This document shows, piece by piece, positions 45,925-55,760 of a DNA stretch of 64,000 bases. Under the pieces are notes generated by a model. It saw only the letters and a list, made by a program, of their open reading frames with translations. It did not search any database and had not been told where the DNA came from. The translations under genes were made by a program, and so were the position numbers. The DNA is taken from assembly GCF_900604385.1 (NCBI RefSeq), contig NZ_LR027382.1, forward strand, positions 558,001 through 622,000. Direction: 5' to 3'. The DNA comes from Alistipes megaguti. GTDB taxonomy: Bacteria > Bacteroidota > Bacteroidia > Bacteroidales > Rikenellaceae. Position 1 is the first letter of the stretch. The number at the start of each line of letters is the position of its first letter.

Positions 45925-46359
45925 TTAACGATTGAGTTGTTTGACGAGTTTTTCACGGGTGAAGACCGCATGTTCGAACTTCGTGGTGAAGCGGATGGCG
46001 CCCGTCGGGCAGCCGTTCACGCACAGGTGGCAGAACATGCACGACCCCAGGTCGTACTCGTAGCGCACCAGGCGTTTCTTCTTCTTGCCCGTTTCGGGGT
46101 CGGTGACCATTTCGGTCGTCAGACGGATCGTGCCGTTGGGGCAGTTGGTCTGGCACAGCCCGCAGGCGATGCACTTGTTGTGGCCCTCGGCGTCGTGCGG
46201 CATGGTCAGTTCGCCGCAGTAGCGGTCGAACATCTTCAGCGTGGCCCGGTTCTCGGGGTACTGTTCGGTGACCTTCGGCGTGAAGAACTCCCGGAAGGTG
46301 ACCTTCATGCCCGTGAGAAGGGTTCCCAGGCCGTGGAAAAGTCCTTTGATATAGCTCAT
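45925..46359 (-). CDS. nuoI: NADH-quinone oxidoreductase subunit I (two [4Fe-4S])
   Basis: 144 residues from ATG 46359; the long open frame upstream runs through nuoH and is a shadow. Two clusters: CIACGLCQTNCP and CMFCHLCVNGCP. It passes electrons to NuoB. The N-terminal amphipathic helix (MSYIKGLFHGLGTLLTGMKV) lies on the membrane. The start is 2 bases from the nuoH stop. Confidence 0.96.
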   Translation of the reverse strand: MSYIKGLFHGLGTLLTGMKVTFREFFTPKVTEQYPENRATLKMFDRYCGELTMPHDAEGHNKCIACGLCQTNCPNGTIRLTTEMVTDPETGKKKKRLVRYEYDLGSCMFCHLCVNGCPTGAIRFTTKFEHAVFTREKLVKQLNR

Positions 46360-46361
46360 AA

Positions 46362-47438
46362 TCAGAAATGCAGTTTGAATACGACGACAATGACCATCAG
46401 CAGCAGGTTCACCAGTCCGATCGGCACAAGGTATTTCCACTCGAGGGTCAGGATCTGGTCGATGCGCAGACGCGGGAACGTCCACTTGATCCACATCAGC
46501 AGCCACACCACGAAGAAGGCCTTGGCAAAGAACCACACGAAGCCCGGAATATAGTCCATGGCGGTGTTGAAGCCCTCCCAGCCGGGGATGTGCAGCGGCA
46601 TCCACCCGCCGAGGAAGATCGTGGCCGCCACACCCGAGATGATGAACAGGTTGACGAACTCGGCCACGTAGAACAGTCCGAAGTGCATGCCCGAATACTC
46701 GGTGTGGTAACCGGCCGTGAGCTCCGACTCGGCCTCCGGAAGGTCGAACGGACCGCGGTTGACCTCGGCGTTGCCGGCGATCAGGTAGATGACGAAGGCG
46801 ATCAGCGCCGGGATGTGGCCCTTGAAGAGGAACCAGCCGTCGGCCTGCCGCTCGACGATCTCGGAGAACTGCATCGTATCGGTCAGCACGACGATCGTGA
46901 GGATCGACAGACCGATCGACAGCTCGTAGGAGATCATCTGCGCGCCGCTGCGCATGGCGCCGATGAGCGAGTACTTGTTGTTCGAGCTCCAGCCGGCCAG
47001 CAGGATGCCCACCACGCCGATCGACGAGGCGGCCATCAGGAAGAAGACGCCGACGTTGAAGTCGAGGATCTCCAGCCCCCGCGCCACGGGCAGGCAGGCG
47101 AAGGCCAGCACCGAAGCCAGAATGACGATATAGGGGGCCAGGTTGTAGAGGAGACGGTCCGAATGGCGGATGGTGATGATCTCCTTGGTCAACATCTTCA
47201 GCACGTCGCAGAAGACCTGCACCGTGCCCCACGGTCCCACGCGCATCGGGCCCAGACGGCACTGGAACGCCGCGCAGACCTTGCGCTCCATGAAGATCAT
47301 CACGATGGCGATCACGGCATACATCAGCAGCAGGCAGACGCCGACGATCACGCATTCGAGGAAGATCGCCAGGCCCTCGGGCATCCACGACGTCAGCAGT
47401 CCGTGAACCCAGCTTGTAATTATGCTGAAATCAAACAT
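46362..47438 (-). CDS. nuoH: NADH-quinone oxidoreductase subunit H
   Basis: 358 residues, eight helices, forming the quinone tunnel with NuoB and NuoD. MERKVCAAFQCRLGPMRVGPWGTVQVFCDVLKML is the family signature, and the acidic loop FDLPEAESELTAGYHTEYSG is complete. It follows nuoCD by 17 bases, where nuoE, F and G would lie in many other bacteria. Confidence 0.97.
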   Translation of the reverse strand: MFDFSIITSWVHGLLTSWMPEGLAIFLECVIVGVCLLLMYAVIAIVMIFMERKVCAAFQCRLGPMRVGPWGTVQVFCDVLKMLTKEIITIRHSDRLLYNLAPYIVILASVLAFACLPVARGLEILDFNVGVFFLMAASSIGVVGILLAGWSSNNKYSLIGAMRSGAQMISYELSIGLSILTIVVLTDTMQFSEIVERQADGWFLFKGHIPALIAFVIYLIAGNAEVNRGPFDLPEAESELTAGYHTEYSGMHFGLFYVAEFVNLFIISGVAATIFLGGWMPLHIPGWEGFNTAMDYIPGFVWFFAKAFFVVWLLMWIKWTFPRLRIDQILTLEWKYLVPIGLVNLLLMVIVVVFKLHF

Positions 47439-47455
47439 ATCTTCGGGTTTTGCGT

Positions 47456-49075
47456 TTAACGGTCAATATCGGGGACCACATAGTCCAGCGTTCCGCCGAT
47501 GGCGATCAGGTCGGCGATCTTCACCCCGCGCGAGATGGTGTCCAGGCAGGCCACCAGCGGAAGGCCCGTCGAGCGGAACTTCATGCGGTAGGGGTACTTG
47601 TCGCCGCGGCTCTCGATGAAGACGCCGAACTCGCCGCGGCTCCCCTCGACGGCGGCGTAGTAGCAGCCCTCGGGGATGCGGATCACGGGCTTCATCTTCA
47701 GCTGGTAGTCGCCCTCGGGGATGTTGTCGATCAGCTGCTCGATGATGTTCATGCTCTCTTCGATCTCGCGCATGCGGACCATGTAGCGGGCGAAGCAGTC
47801 ACCCTCGGTGAAGAGCACCTCGTTGAACTGCACCTTGTCGTAGGCGGCATAGGGGTGGCGCTTGCGCACGTCGCAGGCCCAGCCCGAGGCACGTCCCGTA
47901 CCGCCTGTGGCGCCGAACGAGATGGCATCGCGGCGCGTCAGCACGCCCGTACCCTTCAGACGTTCCTGGGCGATGACGTTGCCCGTGAAGACCTCGTGGT
48001 ACTCGCGCAGTTTCGGACGCATGTAGGCGATGAACTCCTTGGTCTTGCGCACGAACTCCGGATGGATGTCGGCCTGTACGCCGCCGATCGTATTGTAGGT
48101 CTGGATCAGACGGCCGCCGGTGGTCTGCTCGAGGATGTCGAGGACCTTTTCGCGGTCGCGGAAGCCGTAGAAGAAGGCCGTCAGGGCGCCCATGTCCATG
48201 CAGAGGCACGAGAAGAAGAGCAAGTGCGAATCGATGCGCTGCAGCTCGTCCATGATCGTACGGATATACTTCACGCGGTCGGTCACCTCGACGCCCAGCC
48301 CCTTCTCGATGCACATGCACAGCGCATGGCGGTTCTGCGAAGCCCCGAGGTAATCGAGACGGTCCGTCAGGGCCAGCGTCTGCGGGTAGGTCAGCTCCTC
48401 GCACATCTTCTCGATGCCGCGGTGGATGTAGCCGCAGTGGGCGTCGAGCTTGCGGATGATCTCGCCCTCGAGCGAGACGCGGAAACGCAGCACGCCGTGG
48501 GTGGCGGGGTGCTGGGGGCCGATGTTGATGACGTACTCCCCTTCGTCGAAGAGGACGTTGCGCTGGCGGATGACGCTGCCGTCGGGCATCAGCTCGTAGG
48601 AGGCGGTGCTGTCCTTCGAGACCTCGTTGCTCATGCGCAGCGGGTTGAGCGACGGATCGTAGTCCTTGCGCAGGGGGTAGCCCACCCAGTCGTCGCGCAG
48701 GAAGAGGCGGCGCATGTCGGGGTGGTTCAGGAAGCGGATGCCGAAGTAGTCGAAGGCCTCACGCTCGTTGAGTTCGGCCGCCTTCCAGAGGTCGCACACC
48801 GAGGGAAGCACCGGATTTTCGCGGTTGGCGGTCAGCGTCCGCAGGACGACATTCTCGCCCGTAGACGTCGCCTCGAGGTGGTAGACCACGCCGAAGCCCT
48901 CCTCGCCCCAGTCCATGCCCGTGAGGCTGCGCAGGAAATCGAAGCCTTCGTGATGGAGGCGCTTGGCCAGGTCGTGGAACCGTTCGGACGGCACGGTAAA
49001 CATCCCGTCGCCGTTCTCCGACCACACGGCCGCGGGCTCCCACGCCGTGATTTTATCTTTCAGATTACTGTTCAT
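47456..49075 (-). CDS. nuoCD: NADH-quinone oxidoreductase fused subunit C/D
   Basis: 539 residues. The NuoC part (about 1-160) has [35 protein letters not shown]. The NuoD part (about 180-539) has [22 protein letters not shown] with the quinone-site His, [19 protein letters not shown] and the C-terminal DYVVPDIDR, the family end. It overlaps nuoB by 11 bases. The fusion is common in this phylum. Confidence 0.97.
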   Translation of the reverse strand: MNSNLKDKITAWEPAAVWSENGDGMFTVPSERFHDLAKRLHHEGFDFLRSLTGMDWGEEGFGVVYHLEATSTGENVVLRTLTANRENPVLPSVCDLWKAAELNEREAFDYFGIRFLNHPDMRRLFLRDDWVGYPLRKDYDPSLNPLRMSNEVSKDSTASYELMPDGSVIRQRNVLFDEGEYVINIGPQHPATHGVLRFRVSLEGEIIRKLDAHCGYIHRGIEKMCEELTYPQTLALTDRLDYLGASQNRHALCMCIEKGLGVEVTDRVKYIRTIMDELQRIDSHLLFFSCLCMDMGALTAFFYGFRDREKVLDILEQTTGGRLIQTYNTIGGVQADIHPEFVRKTKEFIAYMRPKLREYHEVFTGNVIAQERLKGTGVLTRRDAISFGATGGTGRASGWACDVRKRHPYAAYDKVQFNEVLFTEGDCFARYMVRMREIEESMNIIEQLIDNIPEGDYQLKMKPVIRIPEGCYYAAVEGSRGEFGVFIESRGDKYPYRMKFRSTGLPLVACLDTISRGVKIADLIAIGGTLDYVVPDIDR

Positions 49076-49727
49076 GGTTCGAATCTCGATCTTCTACATT
49101 CAGTTCGTTCTTTTCGGCCGTCAGGTCGCGGCGCATCAACTCCTCGTACTCCTCCTGGCTGATCTGGCGATTGACGTCGCCGAAGAAGCGCTGCACCTTG
49201 ACCTTGCGCTGCAGCTGCATCAGTCCGTAGAGCATCGCTTCGGGACGCGGCGGGCAGCCCGGGATGTAGACATCCACCGGAAGGATCTGGTCCACGCCGT
49301 TGACCACGTGGTACGACTTCTTGAACGGGCCGCCGCTGATGGCGCAGCCGCCCGTGGCAATGACGTACTTCGGATCGGCCATCTGGTCGTAGAGACGTTT
49401 CAGTACGGGGGCCATCTTGTGGGTGATCGTACCGGCGACCATGATGAAGTCGGCCTGACGTGGGGAGGCGCGGGCCACTTCAAACCCAAAGCGGGCAAAA
49501 TCGTAGCGCGCGGCGCCCACGGCCATGAACTCGATGCCGCAGCAGCTCGTGGCGAAGGTCAGCGGCCAGAGACTGTTGCTGCGACCCCATTCGATCACCT
49601 CGTCCAGGCATCCCACGACGACGTTCGTGCCGTGCTCGCGCAACTCGCGAATCATCGATTCGATGTACTCGTTGTCGTTGAAGTCTTCGTACTTCATCGA
49701 CTTGATGCGGGGTTTTCCTACTTCCAT
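49065..49727 (-). CDS. nuoB: NADH-quinone oxidoreductase subunit B
   Basis: 220 residues from ATG 49727, which overlaps the nuoA end by about 10 bases. Cluster N2 ligands: the tandem Cys pair in [13 protein letters not shown], plus Cys in [10 protein letters not shown] and [11 protein letters not shown]. It reduces the quinone. The last 40 residues (from [12 protein letters not shown]) are a longer acidic tail than in E. coli. Confidence 0.96.
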   Translation of the reverse strand: MEVGKPRIKSMKYEDFNDNEYIESMIRELREHGTNVVVGCLDEVIEWGRSNSLWPLTFATSCCGIEFMAVGAARYDFARFGFEVARASPRQADFIMVAGTITHKMAPVLKRLYDQMADPKYVIATGGCAISGGPFKKSYHVVNGVDQILPVDVYIPGCPPRPEAMLYGLMQLQRKVKVQRFFGDVNRQISQEEYEELMRRDLTAEKNELNVEDRDSNHEQ

Positions 49728-50068
49728 TCCAAAGCTCCTTTCCGCCAGGCATAGGCCAGGCCCAAAATCAATACGACCAGGAAGAACAGGATGCTCACCA
49801 GCCCGTAGGTGCCGAGATCCTGCACGACGACGGCCCACGAGAAGAGGAAGACCGTCTCGACGTCGAACATCAGAAAGAGGATGGCAAAGAGGTAGTAACC
49901 CACCTTGAACTGCATCCACGAACGTCCGTGCGTCGGAATACCGCATTCGTAGGCCTCACCCTTCTGGGGGTTGTACGAACGCGGCGAGATGGCGCGGGCG
50001 ATGCCCAACGCGACTGCAACCAGCGCAATGGCCGTAAGAATGACGACCACCAATAGCGTGAAATACAT
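49718..50068 (-). CDS. nuoA: NADH-quinone oxidoreductase subunit A
   Basis: 116 residues, three helices. [41 protein letters not shown] has the conserved Cys loop and the FDVE acidic helix. First gene of the ten-gene operon. No perfect -7 box is seen in the 137 bases upstream; the promoter may be the one at 50595 before the small secreted protein gene. Confidence 0.96.
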   Translation of the reverse strand: MYFTLLVVVILTAIALVAVALGIARAISPRSYNPQKGEAYECGIPTHGRSWMQFKVGYYLFAILFLMFDVETVFLFSWAVVVQDLGTYGLVSILFFLVVLILGLAYAWRKGALEWK

Positions 50069-50205
50069 ATATTAATTTATTTATGGATTCGACGGTTGCT
50101 GCGACCGGCGGGAGGAGGGCTCCCGGGGTCGGTTACTGGGTCCGTCCTGCGGCCAATATCGGCGGAGGCCGTGCTCCGCGGCGGCGGAAGACGGAGCCGG
50201 GCGGG

Positions 50206-50571
50206 TCAAATCAGCAGGCACCCGAGCGAAATGACATAGTCATCCACCGCAGAGCCGGGCCCGGCGTCGGAGTGCCGGGCCGAGGCGATCCGCACCCCGA
50301 AGGCGCGCTCCACGCCGGCACGCTGCACGGCACGCTGCCGCACGACGAACTTGTGTTCGAAGATGACAACCGGGGATTCGGCCTGGAATTCGCAGGAGTG
50401 GGTCCACGCAGAGAGCTGGTTGCGAACGGCATCGGAAGCACCGTCGGATTCGGTCGAGCAGGTCAGCACCGACTGGTTGTCGTGGACCTCGTTCCGGAAA
50501 GATACACCTTCCAGACTCCCCGTCAGAACGAAGAGCAACAGAATCAGCAAGTATTGAATTCTCTCCACCAT
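50206..50571 (-). CDS. Small secreted hypothetical protein
   Basis: 121 residues from ATG 50571. A good signal peptide is visible (MVERIQYLLILLLFVLTGSLEG, cut as residues 1-22), then a polar region with two Cys (LTCSTESDG and WTHSCEFQ) and strands VVIFEHKFVVRQ. A minus-strand promoter-like pair precedes the start. I know no family. It lies 137 bases before nuoA on the same strand, and could share a message with it. The Arg-rich open frame upstream of the ATG is not part of it. Confidence 0.5.
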   Translation of the reverse strand: MVERIQYLLILLLFVLTGSLEGVSFRNEVHDNQSVLTCSTESDGASDAVRNQLSAWTHSCEFQAESPVVIFEHKFVVRQRAVQRAGVERAFGVRIASARHSDAGPGSAVDDYVISLGCLLI

Positions 50572-50594
50572 CGGATTAGCGGCATTTCGCGTTG

Positions 50595-50626
50595 CGAAGA
50601 TACGCTCTTTCGCGCAGAAAACACAA
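50595..50626 (-). promoter_or_regulatory. Probable promoter of the small secreted protein gene (and perhaps nuo)
   Basis: Minus-strand -7 TATCTTCG (50595-50602, one mismatch) with TTG at 50624-50626, spacer 21. Confidence 0.45.
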
Positions 50627-50778
50627 CCCCGAGGCAAAAATTTTTTAAAAAGTCGGTTTTTCGGCTCCGAAGCCGGGGGCCCGAACGGACGTCGGACCTT
50701 CCCGGACGACAATCGCCGCCGGGTCGACAACCGTCAGCCGGCATCCCCGGATCTGGATTCTGGAAAAATATCGGTGTT

Positions 50779-50812
50779 TTTGCCTCTTCGAACCCAAAAA
50801 ATCGTATCTTTG
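50779..50812 (+). promoter_or_regulatory. Promoter of the outer-membrane barrel gene
   Basis: -33 TTTG (50779-50782), -7 TATCTTTG (50805-50812); the 22-base spacer is longer than the usual 19-20. Confidence 0.6.
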
Positions 50813-50856
50813 AGAAGAATTCCAAAACATTCATTATTCACCCAAACACTACACTC

Positions 50857-51489
50857 ATGAAAAAACTTCTGCTTTGTCTGGCCCTGGCCGGCATGACCTC
50901 GGCCCTGTACGCCCAGGAGGGCGGCGACATGCTCGTTTCGGGATCGTTGTCCTGGAAATCCTCCAGCTCGAAGGCCACCGTAGCCTCGACCTCCGCCACC
51001 GAGAAGGGGTCGCGCAGTTTCGAAATCACACCGCAGTTCCACTACTTCGTCATCGACAAACTTTCGGTCGGCGGCGCCATCGGCTACAGCTTCACGAAGG
51101 ATCCGAACCGCAACAACTCCACCAACGGCGACCAGCTCTTCGACAAGAGCGGACTCTTCATCATCCGCCCGATGGTCAGCTACTACATCTCGCTGGGTGA
51201 GAAATTCTACTACGTTCCGCGTTTCTACGTGGGCGCAGGCTTCGGAAAGAACAAATCGGAGATCAACGATACGGATGTCACCGAGCAGAACACCTCGATG
51301 TTCCAGGTAGGTCTCAACCTGCTCAACTTCGAATTCCGGCCTTCGGACCACATCGGCATCATGTTCAATGCCGGCGACCTGGGCTACCGCACCGACATCA
51401 CCAAAGAGGGCGACAACAAACTCTCGAACCGCAGCTTCTCGCTCGGTCTGAACCTCGGCGCCACGATCGGATTCAACTACTACTTCTGA
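50857..51489 (+). CDS. Outer-membrane beta-barrel protein
   Basis: 210 residues from ATG 50857. Signal peptide about 1-20 (ALYAQ). Repeated amphipathic strands (SFEITPQFHYFVIDKLSVGGAIGYSF, FIIRPMVSYYISLGEKFYYVPRFYVGAGFG) and a C-terminal end NLGATIGFNYYF with final Phe show an 8-stranded barrel of the OmpA/OmpW-like class. Role unknown. The frame is open back to 50083 but runs through the divergent gene and its promoter, so ATG 50857 is chosen. Confidence 0.9.
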   Translation: MKKLLLCLALAGMTSALYAQEGGDMLVSGSLSWKSSSSKATVASTSATEKGSRSFEITPQFHYFVIDKLSVGGAIGYSFTKDPNRNNSTNGDQLFDKSGLFIIRPMVSYYISLGEKFYYVPRFYVGAGFGKNKSEINDTDVTEQNTSMFQVGLNLLNFEFRPSDHIGIMFNAGDLGYRTDITKEGDNKLSNRSFSLGLNLGATIGFNYYF

Positions 51490-51518
51490 TCCTGCCCGCC
51501 GTCAAGGCCCGTTCCACA

Positions 51519-51548
51519 CCGCCGTTCTCCTGGGAAACGGCGGTTTTT
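51519..51548 (+). terminator. Terminator after the barrel gene
   Basis: CCGCCGTT (51519-51526) pairs with AACGGCGG (51536-51543), followed by TTTTT. Confidence 0.8.
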
Positions 51549-51593
51549 CGTATAAATTGAAAGCTCCGGAGGCAATATCTCGATTTTTTTGCG

Positions 51594-51601
51594 TAATTTT
51601 G
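51594..51601 (+). promoter_or_regulatory. -7 box of tnaA
   Basis: TAATTTTG 25 bases before the ATG at 51627; no clear -33 partner. Confidence 0.5.
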
Positions 51602-51626
51602 AGAAATAACCTTTCAAACCAACACC

Positions 51627-53003
51627 ATGAAACTACCCTATGCTGAACCCTACAAGATCAAGATGACCGAGGCCATCCGCACGTCGACCCGCGAAGAGCG
51701 CGAAACCTGGATCCGTGAGGCCCACTACAACCTCTTCAAGCTGCGCGCCGACCAGGTGACGATCGACCTGCTGACCGACTCCGGCACGGGCTCGATGTCC
51801 GACCGCCAGTGGGCCGCCATGATGACCGGCGACGAAAGCTATGCCGGCGCCTCCTCCTACTTCCGGCTGCGGGCCATGGTCGAGAAGCTCTTCGGCATGC
51901 CCTACTTCTTGCCGACCCACCAGGGACGCGCCGCCGAAAACGTCATCTTCTCGGCGCTGCTCCACGAGGGTGACATCGTCCCCGGCAACTCGCACTTCGA
52001 CACCACGAAGGGACACATCGAGTTCCGCCGCTGCCACGCCGTCGACTGTACGATCGACGCCGCAGCCGACACCCAGCTCGAACTCCCCTTCAAGGGCGAG
52101 ATGGACACGGAGAAACTCGAAAAGGTCCTGCGCGAGAATCCCCGCGAGAAGGTTCCGTGCGTGGTGCTGACCATCACCAACAATACGGCCGGCGGACAGC
52201 CCGTCTCGATGCACAACATCCGCCAGACGGCCGAGGTATGCCGCCGCTACGGCGTGCCCTTGCTCATCGACTCGGCACGCTTTGCCGAGAACGCCTACTT
52301 CATCAAGACCCGCGAAGAGGGCTATGCCGACCGTTCGATCAAGGAGATCACCCGCGAGATCTACTCCTACGCCGACATCATGACCATGTCGGCCAAGAAA
52401 GACGGCGTGGTGAACATGGGCGGACTGGTGGCCATGCGCTCCGAGGAGCTCTTCACGCGCGCCATGTCGTTCTGCATCATGTACGAGGGGTATGTCACCT
52501 ACGGCGGCATGTCAGGACGCGACATGGATGCCCTGGCCGTGGGGCTGGACGAGAATACGGAGTTCGAGCAGCTTGACGCCCGCATCCGCCAGGTGAAACT
52601 GCTGGGCGACCTGCTCGACGAATACGGCGTACCGTATCAGCGGCCGGCCGGCGGACACGCGATCTTCATCGACGCCAAGAAGGTACTGCCGAACCTCCCG
52701 AAGGAGCAGTTCATTGCCCAGACGCTGGCCGTGGAGCTCTACATCGAGGCGGGGATCCGCGGCGTGGAGATCGGCTCGATCCTCGCGGACCGCGACCCCG
52801 AAACGCACGAAAACCGTTATCCGGCCCTCGAACTGCTGCGTCTGGCCATCCCGCGCCGCGTCTATACGGACAACCACATCCGCGTCATTGCCGCCGCCTG
52901 CCGCAACATCTACGAACGCCGCGCCGAGATCACGACCGGCTACCGGATCACCTTCGAGGCCCCGATCCTGCGGCACTTCACCGTCGAACTTGAAAAGATC
53001 TGA
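51627..53003 (+). CDS. tnaA: Tryptophanase
   Basis: 458 residues, PLP-dependent beta-eliminating lyase. The PLP Lys is in MTMSAKKDGVVNMGG (Lys 257/258). Tyrosine phenol-lyase is the close alternative, but two places decide for tryptophanase: EAGIRGVEIGSIL (VEIG rather than the tyrosine-lyase SMERG) and the C-terminal ILRHFT with His where tyrosine-lyases have Phe. It splits tryptophan into indole, pyruvate and ammonia, so the strain should be indole positive. No TnaC-like leader is visible. It stands 10 bases before the esterase gene. Confidence 0.93.
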   Translation: MKLPYAEPYKIKMTEAIRTSTREERETWIREAHYNLFKLRADQVTIDLLTDSGTGSMSDRQWAAMMTGDESYAGASSYFRLRAMVEKLFGMPYFLPTHQGRAAENVIFSALLHEGDIVPGNSHFDTTKGHIEFRRCHAVDCTIDAAADTQLELPFKGEMDTEKLEKVLRENPREKVPCVVLTITNNTAGGQPVSMHNIRQTAEVCRRYGVPLLIDSARFAENAYFIKTREEGYADRSIKEITREIYSYADIMTMSAKKDGVVNMGGLVAMRSEELFTRAMSFCIMYEGYVTYGGMSGRDMDALAVGLDENTEFEQLDARIRQVKLLGDLLDEYGVPYQRPAGGHAIFIDAKKVLPNLPKEQFIAQTLAVELYIEAGIRGVEIGSILADRDPETHENRYPALELLRLAIPRRVYTDNHIRVIAAACRNIYERRAEITTGYRITFEAPILRHFTVELEKI

Positions 53004-53012
53004 CAATTAGCC

Positions 53013-54446
53013 ATGAAACGACTCCTTTTGACACTGGCCGCTCTCGGAACGGCCTTCACCCTGCAGGCGAAGATCACCCTGCCGGTGCTCTTCAGCGACA
53101 ACATGGTACTCCAACAACAGAGCGATGCCCGCTTCTGGGGAACGGCTTCGCCGGGTAAAAAGGTGACGATCCGACCGTCGTGGAGCAAACACACCGTCAC
53201 GACGACGGCCGACCGCGAGGGCCATTGGCAGACGACCGTCCCCACCCCCGAGGCAGGCGGTCCCTACACCATCGAGCTGAGCGACGGCGAAGCGCTGAAG
53301 ATCAACAACGTCCTGATCGGCGAGGTGTGGTTCTGCTCCGGACAGTCGAACATGGAGATGCCCATGGGCGGCTTCCGGAATCAGCCCGTCGAAGGGGCCA
53401 CGGAGGTGATCGTCGGAGCCAAGGCCTCAACGCCGATCCGCATTTGTACCGTCCAGCGCGCCACGGCCCGCACGCCGCAGGAGAACTGTTCGGCCCGCTG
53501 GCTGGAGAACACGCCCGACGCGGTCGCCGCCTCCAGTGCCACGGCCTATTACTTTGCCCGTTACCTCGAGCAGCGGCTCGACATTCCGGTCGGAATCATC
53601 GTCACCTGCTGGGGCGGAACCCCCGTCGAGGCATGGATGGACCGCCCTGCCATGGAGGCCTTCCCGGAATTCGACCTCTCGTTCCTCGACCGGAACGACA
53701 AGATCAACCACCCGTCGCATCAACCCACGATGCTCTACAATGCGATGATCGCCCCGCTCATCCCCTATACGATCAAGGGGTTCCTCTGGTATCAGGGCGA
53801 GGAGAACCGCAACCGCCCGGCCCAGTATCAACGGCTGATGCCGGCCTTCGTCGAGATGCTCCGCAAGAACTGGGGCCAGGGTACCCTGCCGTTCTACTAC
53901 GTGCAGATCGCACCCTACAAGTACGGAGTCCCCGATCTGGTGGGCGGTTCGGCGCTGCTGCGTGAGGCCCAGATGCGCAATCTCGACGAGATTCCGGCCA
54001 GCGGCATGGTCGTCACGCTCGACATCGGCAACAAAACCTGCATCCATCCGGCACGCAAGGCTCAGGTCGGTCAGCGGCTGGCCTGGCTGGCGCTGTACAA
54101 CGACTACGGCATCCGGGGATTCGAACCCAACGCTCCGGTCTACGAGTCGATGAGCGTCGAGGGCAACCGTGCCCTGCTGACCTTCCGCACGGGCAAGAGT
54201 TCGCTGGCGCCGCTGGGTGACGAACTCGCCGGGTTCGAGGTGGCCGGAGCCGACCGGGTCTTCCATCCGGCCAAGGCGTGGATCGACGGCCGCAAGGGTG
54301 TGCTGATCGTCTCCAGCGAGGAGGTTCCAACACCGGTTGCCGTACGCTACGCCTTCCGCAACTATGCCGAGGCCTCGCTCTTCAACACCAGCGGCATTCC
54401 CGCCTCGTCGTTCCGCACCGACGACTGGGAACTGCCCGTCAAATAA
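53013..54446 (+). CDS. Sialate O-acetylesterase
   Basis: 477 residues with signal peptide (about 1-19). GEVWFCSGQSNMEMPMGG holds the catalytic Ser of the SGNH-type SASA family; the second half has CWGGTPVEAWMD, IKGFLWYQGEENRNRPAQY, and the catalytic His near KTCIHPARKAQVGQRLAW. It removes O-acetyl groups from sialic acid or, more broadly, glycans, so other enzymes can act on them. The 10-base gap suggests an operon with tnaA, an unusual pairing. Confidence 0.92.
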   Translation: MKRLLLTLAALGTAFTLQAKITLPVLFSDNMVLQQQSDARFWGTASPGKKVTIRPSWSKHTVTTTADREGHWQTTVPTPEAGGPYTIELSDGEALKINNVLIGEVWFCSGQSNMEMPMGGFRNQPVEGATEVIVGAKASTPIRICTVQRATARTPQENCSARWLENTPDAVAASSATAYYFARYLEQRLDIPVGIIVTCWGGTPVEAWMDRPAMEAFPEFDLSFLDRNDKINHPSHQPTMLYNAMIAPLIPYTIKGFLWYQGEENRNRPAQYQRLMPAFVEMLRKNWGQGTLPFYYVQIAPYKYGVPDLVGGSALLREAQMRNLDEIPASGMVVTLDIGNKTCIHPARKAQVGQRLAWLALYNDYGIRGFEPNAPVYESMSVEGNRALLTFRTGKSSLAPLGDELAGFEVAGADRVFHPAKAWIDGRKGVLIVSSEEVPTPVAVRYAFRNYAEASLFNTSGIPASSFRTDDWELPVK

Positions 54447-54521
54447 TCCGGCAGCCTCCCGGGGGAGGCAAGGCGGGGGAGCGAAAAATAAAATCGGCCC
54501 CGACTCGGCCGGCCCACCCAT

Positions 54522-54560
54522 GAAAAAACCCTGTCCCGTGAATCCGGAACAGGGTTTTTC
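54522..54560. terminator. Bidirectional terminator between the esterase gene and asd
   Basis: GAAAAAACCCTGT (54522-54534) pairs with ACAGGGTTTTTC (54549-54560). It serves both convergent genes. Confidence 0.88.
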
Positions 54561-54606
54561 AGGTCGGTCGCACGCCGACGGGACTCCCGCCGCAGGCTCG
54601 CCGCCA

Positions 54607-55599
54607 TCAGAGCAGCGTCTCGAGGATCTGCACGGCATTGAGTGCCGCCCCCTTCTTGATCTGGTCGCTCACGCACCAGAACGTCAGGCCGTTTTCATCG
54701 GTCAGATCCTTGCGGATGCGGCCCACGTAGACGGGATCCTTGCCGGCGATGAACAGCGGCATCGGATAGACCTTGTTGGCCGGATCGTCCATCAGCACCA
54801 CGCCCGGCGCCTGGGCAAATGCCGCGCGAGCCTCCTCGACCGAAACCGGACGCTCAGTCTCGAGCCAGACGCTCTCCGAATGGGCCCGCATCACCGGCAC
54901 CCGTACGCAGGTGGCCGACACACGGATATCGGAGTGCATGATCTTGCGCGTCTCGTTGAACATCTTCATCTCCTCCTTCGTGTAGTCGTTCTCGGTGAAG
55001 ACGTCGATATGCGGAATGACGTTGTAGGCCAGCTGGAAGGCGAACTTCTCGACCGTCGGCTCCTTGCCGGCGGCCAGTTCGGCATACTGATTGACCAGTT
55101 CGGTCATGGCCGAGGCTCCGGCTCCGCTGGCCGACTGGTAGGTTGCCACGTGCACACGGCGGATATGCGAAAGCTTCTCGATGGCGTTCAACGCCACAAC
55201 CATCTGGATCGTCGTGCAGTTGGGGTTGGCGATGATCCGGCGCGGAGCACACTTCGCATCCTCGGGATTCACCTCCGGAACGACCAGCGGCACGTCGGCA
55301 TCCATGCGGAAGGCACTCGAGTTGTCGATCATCAGGGCGCCGTATTTGGTGATCGTATCGGCAAATTCGCGCGAGGTGCCGGCACCGGCCGACGTCAGGG
55401 CGTAATCCACCCCCTTGAAATCGTCGTTATGCTGCAACAGACGGACCGTCAGATCCTTGCCGCGGAAACGGTAGGTCCGTCCGGCGCTCCGCTGGGAGCC
55501 GAACAGCAGCAATTCGTCAATCTTCAGATCGCGTTCTTCGAGGATTTTCAGGAACTCCTGTCCTACGGCGCCACTGGCGCCCACAATGGCAATTCTCAT
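54607..55599 (-). CDS. asd: Aspartate-semialdehyde dehydrogenase
   Basis: 330 residues from ATG 55599 (start [20 protein letters not shown]). The catalytic Cys is in [17 protein letters not shown], and the binding Arg/His lie in [17 protein letters not shown]. It makes aspartate semialdehyde for lysine/diaminopimelate, threonine and methionine. Aspartokinase, the step before it, lies at the right end of the window, though not in the same operon. Confidence 0.96.
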   Translation of the reverse strand: MRIAIVGASGAVGQEFLKILEERDLKIDELLLFGSQRSAGRTYRFRGKDLTVRLLQHNDDFKGVDYALTSAGAGTSREFADTITKYGALMIDNSSAFRMDADVPLVVPEVNPEDAKCAPRRIIANPNCTTIQMVVALNAIEKLSHIRRVHVATYQSASGAGASAMTELVNQYAELAAGKEPTVEKFAFQLAYNVIPHIDVFTENDYTKEEMKMFNETRKIMHSDIRVSATCVRVPVMRAHSESVWLETERPVSVEEARAAFAQAPGVVLMDDPANKVYPMPLFIAGKDPVYVGRIRKDLTDENGLTFWCVSDQIKKGAALNAVQILETLL

Positions 55600-55641
55600 G
55601 TTGTTTCCTAATTTAACGGATAGCGGGACAAGTTGTCCGGA

Positions 55642-55672
55642 CAAATATAGTAAATTTTTTTAAGAACCCAAG
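55642..55672 (-). promoter_or_regulatory. Promoter of asd
   Basis: Minus-strand -33 CTTG (55669-55672), 19-base spacer, -7 TATATTTG (55642-55649). Confidence 0.65.
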
Positions 55673-55760
55673 CCCTTCACCCCGCATAACGACATCTGCC
55701 GTCTCAGATTCCCGTCCCCAAGGCTGCGAAGCGGAGCCCGGCGGACGGAAGTCCGGGACT

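Noticed and set aside
50083..50856. N-terminal extension of the outer-membrane barrel protein
   Set aside because: It runs through a divergent gene and its promoter; a standard signal peptide starts at 50857.
51627..53003. Tyrosine phenol-lyase
   Set aside because: VEIG and the C-terminal RHFT are the tryptophanase state; tyrosine-lyases have SMERG and RFFT.
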